Origin: Saussurea involucrata
Lineage: Eukaryota > Streptophyta > Magnoliopsida > Asterales > Asteraceae
DNA: 64,000 nt
Direction: 5' to 3'
Assembly (NCBI GenBank): GCA_033807775.1
Contig: JAWVWS010001045.1
Location: forward strand, 1-64,000
Shown here in pieces: positions 32,952-46,009 of this stretch (its first letter is position 1; each line of letters opens with the position of its first letter). A program made the translations under genes and the position numbers. A model generated the notes under the pieces. That model was given only the letters and a program-made list of their open reading frames with translations, searched no databases and was not told the origin of the DNA.

Positions 32952-35768
32952 TTAGACGATTAGATTCCTAAGAAATAGTAGTACGTTTTTAATTTAGATG
33001 TCAAATCTTAATTTGTTCTCTAAGTATGGGTAAATCGTCAAAACGCTTGTAGGACGGAAGCTGTAACTTTTCAAAGTTGTTTTCTACTAAAAACTAGGGG
33101 TGAGCATCTGTCGGGTCGGGTCGGGCCGAAAAACCCAAATCCCGATCGGGTTTTGGGTGGGCAAAACAGGCCCCGAAACCCTTCCTAAGTAAAGTTCGAG
33201 TTTCGGACTTTGGGTCTAATCGGTTTTCGGGTTCATCGGGTTTCGGACTTAGATCTAAGCATAAAGTTCTGTTTGTTGAAAAATCCGTATAAAATCACTC
33301 ACTCATTGGTCTGATTGAGGTGTATAATATATCGATGGAAAGCACTCTGTGTCTAGAACAACTTTCTAGTTTACAACGAGATCTAATTGCGACTTTAAGG
33401 GGCTCGAAATAATGTATTTCCAAAACTGGTCATGTTAAAACGGGTTTTGCGCACTGTTTTTGTAAAATTCATATAAAATTGGTCATTGATCCAAAAAATA
33501 TGCATTTTAGACGATTAGATTCCTAAGAAATAGTAGTACGTTTTTAATTTAGATGTCAAATCTTAATTTGTTCTCTAAGTATGGGTAAATCGTCAAAACG
33601 CTTGTAGGACGGAAGCTGTAACTTTTCAAAGTTGTTTTCTACTAAAAACTAGGGGTGAGCATCGGTCGGGTCGGGTCGGGCCGAAAAACCCCCATCCCGA
33701 TCGGGTTTTGGGTGGACAAAACAGGCCCCGAAACCCTTCCTAAGTAAAGTTCGAGTTTCGTACTTTGGGTCTAATCGGTTTTCGGGTTCATCGGGTCGGG
33801 TTCATCGGGTTTCAGACTTAGATCTAAGCATAAAGTTCTGTTTGTTGAAAACTCCGTATAAAATCACTCACTCATTGGTCTGATTGAGGTGTATAATATA
33901 TCGATGGAAAGCTCTCTGTGTCTAGAACAACTTTCTAGTTTACAACGAGATCTAATTGCGACTTTAAGGGGCTCGAAATAATGTATTTCCAAAACTGGTC
34001 ATGTTAAAACTAGTTTTGCGCACTGTTTTTGTAAAATTCATATAAAATTGGTCATTGATCCAAAAAATATGCATTTTAGACGATTAGATTCATAAGAAAT
34101 AGTAGTACGTTTTTAATTTAGATGTCAAATCTTAATTTGTTCTCTAAGTATGGGTAAATCGTCAAAACGCTTGTAGGACGGAAGCTGTAACTTTTCAAAG
34201 TTGTTTTCTACTAAAAACTAGGGGTGAGCATCGGTCGGGTCGGGTCGGGACGAAAAACCCCCATCCCGATCGGGTTTTGGGTGGACAAAACAGGCCCCGA
34301 AACCCTTCCTAAGTAAAGTTCGAGTTTCGTACTTTGGGTCTAATCGGTTTTCGGGTTCATCGGGTCGGGTTCATCGGGTTTCAGACTTAGATCTAAGCAT
34401 AAAGTTCTGTTTGTTGAAAAATCCGTATAAAATCACTCACTCATTGGTCTGATTGAGGTGTATAATATATCGATGGAAAGCTCTCTGTGTCTAGAACAAC
34501 TTTCTAGTTTACAACGAGATCTAATTGCGAATTTAAGGGGTTCGAAATAATGTATTTCCAAAACTGGTCATGTTAAAACGAGTTTTGCGCACTGTTTTTG
34601 TAAAATTCATATAAAATTGGTCATTGATCCAAAAAATATGCATTTTAGACGATTAGATTCCTAAGAAATAGTAGTACGTTTTTAATTTAGATGTCAAATC
34701 TTAATTTGTTCTCTAAATATGGGTAAATCGTCAAAACGCTTGTAGGACGGAAGCTGTAACTTTTGAAAGTTGTTTTCTACTAAAAACTAGGGGTGAGCAT
34801 CGGTCGGGTCGGGTCGGGCCGAAAAACCCCCATCCCGATCGGGTTTTGGGTGGACAAAACAGGCCCCGAAACCCTTCCTAAGTAAAGTTCGAGTTTTGGA
34901 CTTTGGGTCTAATCGGTTTTCGGGTTCATCGGGTCAGGTTCATCGGGTTTCGGACTTAGATCTAAGCATAAAGTTCTGTTTGTTGAAAAATCCGTATAAA
35001 ATCACTCACTCATTGGTCTGATTGAGGTGTATAATATATCGATGGAAAGCTCTCTGTGTCTAGAACAACTTTCTAGTTTACAACGAGATCTAATTGCAAC
35101 TTTAAGGGGCTCGAAATAATGTATTTCCAAAACTGGTCATGTTAAAACGGGTTTTGCGCATTGTTTTTGTAAAATTCATATAAAATTGGTCATTGATCCA
35201 AAAAATATGCATTTTAGACGATTAGATTCCTAAGAAATAGTAGTACGTTTTTAATTTAGAAGTCAAATCTTAATTTGTTCTCTAAGTATGGGTAAATCGT
35301 CAAAACGCTTGTAGGACGAAAGCTGTAACTTTTCAAAGTTGTTTTCTACTAAAAACTAGGGGTGAGCATCGGTCGGGTCGGGTCGGGCCGAAAAACCCCC
35401 ATCCCGATCGGGTTTTGGCTGGACAAAACAGGCCCCGAAACCCTTCCTAAGTAAAGTTCGAGTTTCGGACTTTGGGTCTAATCGGTTTTCGGGTTCATCG
35501 GGTTTCGGACTTAGATCTAAGCATAAAGTTCTGTTTGTTGAAAAATCCGTATAAAATCACTCACTCATTGGTCTGATTGAGGTGTATAATATATCGATGG
35601 AAATCTCTCTGTGTCTAGAACAACTTTCTAGTTTACAACGAGATCTAATTGCGACTTTAAGGGGCTCGAAATAATGTATTTCCAAAACTGGTCATGTTAA
35701 AACGGGTTTTGCGCACTGTTTTTTTAAAATTCATATAAAATTGGTCATTGATCCAAAAAATATGCATT
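32381..35768 (+). repeat. Six-monomer duplicated block, copy 2
   Basis: Repeats every marker of 27841-31242 with an offset of 4,540 bp (eight monomer lengths). Private changes include AAACCCAAATCCC at about 33131 and a 14-bp core deletion in the sixth monomer (35214-35768) absent from copy 1. Confidence 0.85.
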
Positions 35769-38043
35769 TTAGACGATTAGATTCCTAAGAAATAGTAGTA
35801 CGTTTTTTATTTAGATGTCAAATCTTAATTTGTTCTCTAAGTATGGGTAAATCGTCAAAACGCTTGTAGGACGGAAGCTGTAACTTTTCAAAGTTGTTTT
35901 CTACTAAAAACTAGGGGTGAGCATCGGTCGGGTCGGGTCGGGCAAAAAAACCCCCATCCCGATCGGGTTTTGGGTGGGCAAAACAGGCCCCGAAACCCTT
36001 CCTAAGTAAAGTTCGAGTTTCGGACTTTGGGTCTAATCGGTGTTCGGGTTCATCGGGTCGGGTTCATCGGGTTTCGGACTTAGATCTAAGCATAAAGTTC
36101 TGTTTGTTGAAAAATCCGTATAAAATCACTCACTCATTGGTCTGATTGAGGTGTATAATATATCGATGGAAAGCTCTCTGTGTCTAGAACAACTTTCTAG
36201 TTTACAACGATATCTAATTGCGACTTTAAGGGGCTCGAAATAATGTATTTCCAAAACTGGTCATGTTAAAACGAGTTTTGCGCACTGTTTTTGTAAAATT
36301 CATATAAAATTGGTCATTGATCCAAAAATATGCATTTTAGACGATTAGATTTCTAAGAAATAGTAGTACGTTTTTAATTTAGATGTCAAATCTTAATTTG
36401 TTCTCTAAATATGGGTAAATCGTCAAAACGCTTGTAGGACGGAAGCTGTAACTTTTCAAAGTTGTTTTCTACTAAAAACTAGGGGTGAGCATCGGTTGGG
36501 TCGGGTCGGGCCGAAAAACCCCCATCCCGATCGGGTTTTGGATGGAAAAAACAGGCCCCGAAACCCTTCCTAAGTAAAGTTCGAGTTTCGGACTTTGGGT
36601 CTAATCGGTTTTCGGGTTCATCGGGTCGGGTTCATCGGGTTTCGGACTTAGATCTAAGCATAAAGTTATGTTTGTTGAAAAATCCGTATAAAATCACTCA
36701 CTCATTTGTCTGATTGAGGTGTATAATATATCGATGGAAATCTCTCTGTGTCTAGAACAACTTTCTAGTTTACAACGAGATCTAATTGCGACTTTAAGGG
36801 GCTCGAAATAATGTATTTCCAAAACTGGTCATGTTAAAACGGGTTTTGCGCACTGTTTTTGTAAAATTCATATAAAATTGGTCATTGATCCAAAAAATAT
36901 GCATTTTAGACGATTAGATTCCTAAGAAATAGTAGTACGTGTTTAATTTAGATGTCAAATCTTAATTTGTTCTCTAAGTATGGGTAAATCGTCAAAACGC
37001 TTGTAGGACGGAAGCTGTAACTTTTCAAAGTTGTTTTCTACTAAAAACTAGGGGTGAGCATCGGTCGGGTCGGGTCGGGCCGAAAAACCCCCATCCCGAT
37101 CGGGTTTTGGGTGGACAAAACAGGCCCCGAAACCCTTCCTAAGTAAAGTTCGAGTTTCGTACTTTGAGTCTAATCGGTTTTCGGGTTCATCGGGTCGGGT
37201 TCATCGGGTTTCGGACTTAGATCTAAGCATAAAGTTCTGTTTGTTGAAAAATCCATATAAAATCACTCACTCATTGGTCTGATTGAGGTGTATAATATAT
37301 CGATGGAAAGCTCTCTGTGTCTAGAACAACTTTCTAGTTTACAACGAGATCTAATTGCGACTTTAAGGGGCTCGAAATAATGTATTTCCAAAACTGGTCA
37401 TGTTAAAACGGGTTTTGCGCACTGTTTTTGTAAAATTCATATAAAATTGGTCATTGATCCAAAAAATATGCATTTTAGACGATTAGATTCCTAAGAAATA
37501 GTGGTACGTTTTTAATTTAGATGTCAAATCTTAATTTGTTCTCTAAGTATGGGTAAATCGTCAAAACGCTTGTAGGACGGAAGCTGTAACTTTTCAAAGT
37601 TGTTTTCTACTAAAAACTAGGGGTGAGCATCGGTCGGGTCGGGTCGGGCCAAAAAACCCCCATCCCGATCGGGTTTTGGGTGGACAAAACAGGCCCCGAA
37701 ACCCTTCCTAAGTAAAGTTCGAGTTTCGAACTTTGGGTCTAATCGGTTTTCGGGTTCATCGGGTCGGGTTCATCGGGTTTCGGACTTAGATCTAAGCATA
37801 AAGTTCTGTTTGTTGAAAAATCCGTATAAAATCACTCACTCATTGGTCTGATTGAGGTGTATAATATATCGATGAAAAGCTCTCTGTGTCTAGAACAACT
37901 TTCTAGTTTACAACGAGATCTAATTGCGACTTTAAGGGGCTCGAAATAATGTATTTCCAAAACTGGTCATGTTAAAACGGGTTTTTGGCAACGTTTTTGT
38001 AAAATTCATATAAAATTGGTCATTGATCCAAAAAATATGCATT

Positions 38044-40888
38044 TTAGACGATTAGATTCCTAAGAAATAGTAGTACGTTTTTAATTTAGATGTCAAATCT
38101 TAATTTGTTCTCTAAGTATGGGTAAATCGTCAAAATGCTTGTAGGACAGAAGCTGTAACTTTTCAAAGTTGTTTTCTACTAAAAACTAGGGGTGAGCATC
38201 GGTCGGGTCGGGTCGGGCCGGAAAACTCCCATCCCGATCGGGTTTTGGGTGGACAAAACAGGCCCCGAAACCCTTCCTAAGTAAAGTTCGAGTTTCGGAC
38301 TTTGGGTCTAATCGGTTTTCGGGTTCATCGGGTCGGGTTCATCGGGTTTCGGACTTAGATCTAAGCATAAAGTTCTGTTTGTTGAAAAATCCGTATAAAA
38401 TCACTCACTCATTGGTCTGATTGAGGTGTATAGTATATCGATGGAAAGCTCTCTGTGTCTAGAACAACTTTCTAGTTTACAATGAGATCTAATTGCGACT
38501 TTAAGGGGCTCAAAAGAATGTATTTCCAAAACTGGTCATGTTAAAACGGGTTTTGCGCACTGTTTTTGTAAAATTCATATAAACTTGGTCATTGATCCAA
38601 AAAATATGCATTTTAGACGATTAAATTCCTAAGAAATAGTAGTACGTTTTTAATTTAGATGTGAAATCTTAATTTGTTCTCTAAGTATGGGTAAATCGTC
38701 AAAACGCTTGTAGGACGGAAGCTGTAACTTTTCAAAGTTGTTTTCTACTAAAAACTAGGGGTGAGCATCGCTCGGGTCGGGTCGGGCCGAAAAACCCCCA
38801 TCCCGATCGGGTTTTGGGTGGACAAAACAGGCCCCGAAACCCTTCCTAAGTAAAGTTCGAGTTTCGGACTTTGGGTCTAATCGGTTTTCGGGTTCATCGG
38901 GTCGGGTTCATCGGGTTTCGGACTTAGATCTAAGCATAAAGTTCTGTTTGTTGAAAAATCCGTATAAAATCACTCACTCGTTGGTCTGATTGAGGTGTAT
39001 AATATATCGATGGAAAGCTCTCTATGTCTAGAACAACTTTCTAGTTTACAACGAGATCTAATTGCGACTTTAAGGGGCTTGAAATAATGTATTTCCAAAA
39101 CTGGTCATGTTAAAACGGGTTTTGCGCACTGTTTTTGTAAAATTCATATAAAATTGGTCATTGATCCAAAAAATATGCATTTTAGACGATTAGATTCCTA
39201 AGAAATAGTAGTACGTTTTTAATTTAGATGTCAAATATTAATTTGTTCTCTAAGTATGGGTAAATCGTCAAAACGCTTGTAGGACGGAAGCTGTAACTTT
39301 TCAAAGTTGTTTTCAACTAAAAACTAGGGGTGAGCATCGGTCGGGTCGGGTCGGGCCGAAAAACCCCCATCCCGATCGAGTTTTGGGTGGACAAAACAGG
39401 CCCCGAAACCCTTCCTAAGTAAAGTTCGAGTTTCGGACTTTGGGTCTAATCGGTTTTCGGGTTCATCGGGTCGGGTTCATCGGGTTTCGGACTTAGATCT
39501 AAGCATAAAGTTCTGTTTGTTGAAAAATCCGTATAAAATCACTCACTCATTGGTCTGATTGAGGTGTATAATATATCGATGGAAAGCTCTCTGTGTCTAG
39601 AACAACTTTCTAGTTTACAACGAGATCTAATTGCGACTTTAAGGGGCTCGAAATAATGTATTTCCAAAACTGGTCATGTTAAATCGGGTTTTTGGCAACG
39701 TTTTTGTAAAATTCATATAAAATTGGTCATTGATCCAAAAAATATGCATTTTAGACGATTAGATTCCTAAGAAATAGTAGTACGTTTTTAATTTAGATGT
39801 CAAATATTAATTTGTTCTCTAAGTATGGGTAAATCGTCAAAACGCTTGTAGGACGGAAGCTGTAACTTTTCAAAGTTGTTTTCAACTAAAAACTAGGGGT
39901 GAGCATCGGTCGGGTCGGGTCGGGCCGAAAAACCCCCATCCCGATCGAGTTTTGGGTGGACAAAACAGGCCCCGAAACCCTTCCTAAGTAAAGTTCGAGT
40001 GTCGGACTTTGGGTCTAATCGGTTTTCGGGTTCATCGGGTCGGGTTCATCGGGTTTCGGACTTAGATCTAAGCATAAAGTTCTGTTTGTTGAAAAATCCG
40101 TATAAAATCACTCACTCATTGGTCTGATTGAGGTGTATAATATATCGATGGAAAGCTCTCTGTGTCTAGAACAACTTTCTAGTTTACAACGAGATCTAAT
40201 TGCGACTTTAAGGGGCTCGAAATAATGTATTTCCAAAACGGGTCATGTTAAAACGGGTTTTGCGCACTGTTTTTGTAAAATTCATATAAAATTGGTCATT
40301 GATCCAAAAAATATGCATTTTAGACGATTAGATTCCTAAGAAATAGTAGTACGTTTTTAATTTAGATGTCAAATCTTAATTTGTTCTCTAAGTATGGGTA
40401 AATCGTCAAAACGCTTGTAGGACGGAAGCTGTAACTTTTCAAAGTTGTTTTCTACTAAAAACTAGGGGTGAGCATCGGTCGAGTCGGGTCGGGCCGAAAA
40501 ACCCCCATCCCGATCGGGTTTTGGGTGGACAAAACAGGCCCCGAAACCCTTCCTAAGTAAAGTTCGAGTTTCGGACTTTGGGTCTAATCGGTTTTCGGGT
40601 TCATCGGGTCGGGTTCATCGGGTTTCGGACTTAGATCTAAGCATAAAGTTCTGTTTGTTGAAAAATCCGTATAAAATCAATCAGTCATTGGTCTGATTGA
40701 GGTGTATAATATATCGATGGAAAGCTCTCTGTGTCTAGAACAACTTTCTAGTTTACAACGAGATCTAATTGCGACTTTAAGGGACTCGAAATAATGTATT
40801 TCCAAAACTGGTCATGTTAAAACGGGTTTTGCGCACTGTTTTTGTAAAATTCATATAAAATTGGTCATTGATCCAAAAAATATGCATT
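38044..40888 (+). repeat. Five-monomer higher-order unit, copy 1 (A-E)
   Basis: A (38044): AAAATGCTTG, GGACAGAAG, GTATAGTATATC, CAATGAGATC, CTCAAAAGAATG. B (38613): GATTAAATTCC, GATGTGAAATC, CATCGCTCGGG, CACTCGTTGG. C (39182): CAAATATTAATT, TTTTCAACTA, GATCGAGTTTT, TTTTTGGCAACG. D (39751): GAGTGTCGGAC, CAAAACGGGTC. E (40320): GGTCGAGTCGGG, CAGTCATTGG, AGGGACTCG. All five recur in order from 40889 with near-identical sequence. Confidence 0.9.
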
Positions 40889-43733
40889 TTAGACGATTAG
40901 ATTCCTAAGAAATAGTAGTACGTTTTTAATTTAGATGTCAAATCTTAATTTGTTCTCTAAGTATGGGTAAATCGTCAAAATGCTTGTAGGACAGAAGCTG
41001 TAACTTTTCAAAGTTGTTTTCTACTAAAAACTAGGGGTGAGCATCGGTCGGGTCGGGTCGGGCCGAAAAACTCCCATCCCGATCGGGTTTTGGGTGGACA
41101 AAACAGGCCCCGAAACCCTTCCTAAGTAAAGTTCGAGTTTCGGACTTTGGGTCTAATCGGTTTTCGGGTTCATCGGGTCGGGTTCATCGGGTTTCGGACT
41201 TAGATCTAAGCATAAAGTTCTGTTTGTTGAAAAATCCGTATAAAATCACTCACTCATTGGTCTGATTGAGGTGTATAGTATATCGATGGAAAGCTCTCTG
41301 TGTCTAGAACAACTTTCTAGTTTACAATGAGATCTAATTGCGACTTTAAGGGGCTCAAAAGAATGTATTTCCAAAACTGGTCATGTTAAAACGGGTTTTG
41401 CGCACTGTTTTTGTAAAATTCATATAAACTTGGTCATTGATCCAAAAAATATGCATTTTAGACGATTAAATTCCTAAGAAATAGTAGTACGTTTTTAATT
41501 TAGATGTGAAATCTTAATTTGTTCTCTAAGTATGGGTAAATCGTCAAAACGCTTGTAGGACGGAAGCTGTAACTTTTCAAAGTTGTTTTCTACTAAAAAC
41601 TAGGGGTGAGCATCGCTCGGGTCGGGTCGGGCCGAAAAACCCCCATCCCGATCGGGTTTTGGGTGGACAAAACAGGCCCCGAAACCCTTCCTAAGTAAAG
41701 TTCGAGTTTCGGACTTTGGGTCTAATCGGTTTTCGGGTTCATCGGGTCGGGTTCATCGGGTTTCGGACTTAGATCTAAGCATAAAGTTCTGTTTGTTGAA
41801 AAATCCGTATAAAATCACTCACTCGTTGGTCTGATTGAGGTGTATAATATATCGATGGAAAGCTCTCTATGTCTAGAACAACTTTCTAGTTTACAACGAG
41901 ATCTAATTGCGACTTTAAGGGGCTTGAAATAATGTATTTCCAAAACTGGTCATGTTAAAACGGGTTTTGCGCACTGTTTTTGTAAAATTCATATAAAATT
42001 GGTCATTGATCCAAAAAATATGCATTTTAGACGATTAGATTCCTAAGAAATAGTAGTACGTTTTTAATTTAGATGTCAAATATTAATTTGTTCTCTAAGT
42101 ATGGGTAAATCGTCAAAACGCTTGTAGGACGGAAGCTGTAACTTTTCAAAGTTGTTTTCAACTAAAAACTAGGGGTGAGCATCGGTCGGGTCGGGTCGGG
42201 CCGAAAAACCCCCATCCCGATCGAGTTTTGGGTGGACAAAACAGGCCCCGAAACCCTTCCTAAGTAAAGTTCGAGTTTCGGACTTTGGGTCTAATCGGTT
42301 TTCGGGTTCATCGGGTCGGGTTCATCGGGTTTCGGACTTAGATCTAAGCATAAAGTTCTGTTTGTTGAAAAATCCGTATAAAATCACTCACTCATTGGTC
42401 TGATTGAGGTGTATAATATATCGATGGAAAGCTCTCTGTGTCTAGAACAACTTTCTAGTTTACAACGAGATCTAATTGCGACTTTAAGGGGCTCGAAATA
42501 ATGTATTTCCAAAACTGGTCATGTTAAATCGGGTTTTTGGCAACGTTTTTGTAAAATTCATATAAAATTGGTCATTGATCCAAAAAATATGCATTTTAGA
42601 CGATTAGATTCCTAAGAAATAGTAGTACGTTTTTAATTTAGATGTCAAATATTAATTTGTTCTCTAAGTATGGGTAAATCGTCAAAACGCTTGTAGGACG
42701 GAAGCTGTAACTTTTCAAAGTTGTTTTCAACTAAAAACTAGGGGTGAGCATCGGTCGGGTCGGGTCGGGCCGAAAAACCCCCATCCCGATCGAGTTTTGG
42801 GTGGACAAAACAGGCCCCGAAACCCTTCCTAAGTAAAGTTCGAGTGTCGGACTTTGGGTCTAATCGGTTTTCGGGTTCATCGGGTCGGGTTCATCGGGTT
42901 TCGGACTTAGATCTAAGCATAAAGTTCTGTTTGTTGAAAAATCCGTATAAAATCACTCACTCATTGGTCTGATTGAGGTGTATAATATATCGATGGAAAG
43001 CTCTCTGTGTCTAGAACAACTTTCTAGTTTACAACGAGATCTAATTGCGACTTTAAGGGGCTCGAAATAATGTATTTCCAAAACGGGTCATGTTAAAACG
43101 GGTTTTGCGCACTGTTTTTGTAAAATTCATATAAAATTGGTCATTGATCCAAAAAATATGCATTTTAGACGATTAGATTCCTAAGAAATAGTAGTACGTT
43201 TTTAATTTAGATGTCAAATCTTAATTTGTTCTCTAAGTATGGGTAAATCGTCAAAACGCTTGTAGGACGGAAGCTGTAACTTTTCAAAGTTGTTTTCTAC
43301 TAAAAACTAGGGGTGAGCATCGGTCGAGTCGGGTCGGGCCGAAAAACCCCCATCCCGATCGGGTTTTGGGTGGACAAAACAGGCCCCGAAACCCTTCCTA
43401 AGTAAAGTTCGAGTTTCGGACTTTGGGTCTAATCGGTTTTCGGGTTCATCGGGTCGGGTTCATCGGGTTTCGGACTTAGATCTAAGCATAAAGTTCTGTT
43501 TGTTGAAAAATCCGTATAAAATCACTCAGTCATTGGTCTGATTGAGGTGTATAATATATCGATGGAAAGCTCTCTGTGTCTAGAACAACTTTCTAGTTTA
43601 CAACGAGATCTAATTGCGACTTTAAGGGACTCGAAATAATGTATTTCCAAAACTGGTCATGTTAAAACGGGTTTTGCGCACTGTTTTTGTAAAATTCATA
43701 TAAAATTGGTCATTGATCCAAAAAATATGCATT
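40889..43733 (+). repeat. Five-monomer higher-order unit, copy 2 (A-E)
   Basis: Exact period of 2,845 bp (5 x 569) from copy 1, with the same markers A-E. The few differences are single bases, for example CCGAAAAACTCCC against CCGGAAAACTCCC in monomer A. Its D and E monomers are also the first two of the next, six-monomer unit. Confidence 0.9.
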
Positions 43734-46009
43734 TTAGACGATTAGATTCCTAAGAAATAGTAGTACGTTTTTAACTTAGATGTCAAATCTTAATTTATTC
43801 TCTAAGTATGGGTAAATCGTCAAAACGCTTGTAGGACGGAAGCTGTAACTTTTCAAAGTTGTTTTCAACTAAAAACTAGGGGTGAGCATCGGTCGGGTCG
43901 GGTCGGGCCGAAAAACCCCCATCCCGATCGGGTTTTGGGTGGACAAAACAGGCCCCGAAACCCTTCCTAAGTAAAGTTCGAGTTTCGTACTTTGGGTCTA
44001 ATCGGTTTTCGGGTTCATCGGGTCGGGTTCATCGGGTTTCGGACTTAGATCTAAGCATAAAGTTCTGTTTGTTGAAAAATCCATATAAAATCACTCACTC
44101 ATTGGTCTGATTGAGGTGTATAATATATCGATGGAAATCTCTCTGTGTCTAGAACAACTTTCTAGTTTACAACGAGATCTAATTGCGACTTTAAGGGGCT
44201 CGAAATAATGTATTTCCAAAACTGGTCATGTTAAAACGGGTTTTGCGCACTGTTTTTGTAAAATTCATATAAAATTGGTCATTGATCCAAAAAATATGCA
44301 TTTTAGACGATTAGATTCCTAAGAAATAGTAGTACGTTTTTAATTTAGATGTCAAATATTAATTTGTTCTCTAAGTATGGGTAAATCGTCAAAACGCTTG
44401 TAGGACGGAAGCTGTAACTTTTCAAAGTTGTTTTCAACTAAAAACTAGGGGTGAGCATCGGTCGGGTCGGGTCGGGCCGAAAAACCCCCATCCCGATCGA
44501 GTTTTGGGTGGACAAAACAGGCCCCGAAACCCTTCCTAAGTAAAGTTCGAGTTTCGGACTTTGGGTCTAATCGGTTTTCGGGTTCATCGGGTCGGGTTCA
44601 TCGGGTTTCGGACTTAGATCTAAGCATAAAGTTCTGTTTGTTGAAAATTCCGTATAAAATCACTCACTCATTGGTCTGATTGAGGTGTATAATATATCGA
44701 TGGAAAGGTCTCTGTGTCTAGAACAACTTTGTAGTTTACAACGAGATCTAATTGCGACTTTAAGGGGCTCGAAATAATGTATTTCCAAAACTGGTCATGT
44801 TAAAACGGGTTTTGCGCACTGTTTTTGTAAAATTCATATAAAATTGGTCATTGATCCAAAAAATATGCATTTTTGACGATTAGATTCCTAAGAAATAGTA
44901 GTACGTTTTTAATTTAGATGTCAAATCTTAATTTGTTCTCTAAGTATGGGTAAATCGTCAAAACACTTGTAGGACGGAAGCTGTAACTTTTCAAAATTGT
45001 TTTCTACTAAAAACTAGGGGTGAGCATCGGTCGGGTCGGGTCGGGCCGAAAAACCCCCATCCCGATCGGGTTTTGGGTGGACAAAACAGGCCCCGAAACC
45101 CTTCCCAAGTAAAGTTCGAGTTTCGGACTTTGGGTCTAATCGGTTTTCGGGTTCATCGGGTCGGGTTCATCGGGTTTCGGACTTAGATCTAAGCATAAAG
45201 TTCTGTTTGTTGAAAAATCCGTATAAAATCACTCACTCATTGGTCTGATTGAGGTGTATAATATATCGATGGAAAGGTCTCTGTGTCTAGAACAACTTTG
45301 TAGTTTACAACGAGATCTAATTGCGACTTTATGGGGCTCGAAATAATGTATTTCCAAAACTGGTCATGTTAAAACGGGTTTTGCGCACTGTTTTTGTAAA
45401 ATTCATATAATATTGGTCATTGATCCAAAAAATATGCATTTTTGACGATTAGATTCCTAAGAAATAGTAGTACGTTTTTAATTTAGATGTCAAATCTTAA
45501 TTTGTTCTCTAAGTATGGGTAAATCGTCAAAACACTTGTAGGACGGAAGCTGTAACTTTTCAAAGTTGTTTTCTACTAAAAACTAGGGGTGAGCATCGGT
45601 CGGGTCGGGTCGGGCCGAAAAACCCCCATCCCGATCGGGTTTTGGGTGGACAAAACAGGCCCCGAAACCCTTCCTAAGTAAAGTTCGAGTTTCGGACTTT
45701 GGGTCTAATCGGTTTTCGGGTTCATCGGGTCGGGTTCATCGGGTTTCGGACTTAGATCTAAGCATAAAGTTCTGTTTGTTGAAAAATCCGTATAAAATCA
45801 CTCACTCATTGGTCTGATTGAGGTGTATAATATATCGATGGAAAGCTCTCTGTGTCTAGAACAACTTTCTAGTTTACAACGAGATCTAATTGCGACTTTA
45901 AGGGGCTCGAAATAATGTATTTCCAAAACTGGTCATGTTAAATCGGGTTTTTGGCAACGTTTTTGTAAAATTCATATAAAATTGGTCATTGATCCAAAAA
46001 ATATGCATT
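42596..46009 (+). repeat. Six-monomer higher-order unit, copy 1 (D-I)
   Basis: D (42596), E (43165), F (43734: TTTTTAACTTAG, AATTTATTCTC), G (44303: CAAATATTAATT, GGAAAGGTCTC, TTTGTAGTT), H (44872: ATTTTTGACG, AAACACTTG, CTTCCCAAG, TTATGGGGC, ATAATATTGG) and I (45441: ATTTTTGACG, AAACACTTG). The tail of I here carries TTTTTGGCAACG, a marker otherwise seen in C, so the D that follows again sits after a C-type tail. Confidence 0.9.
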
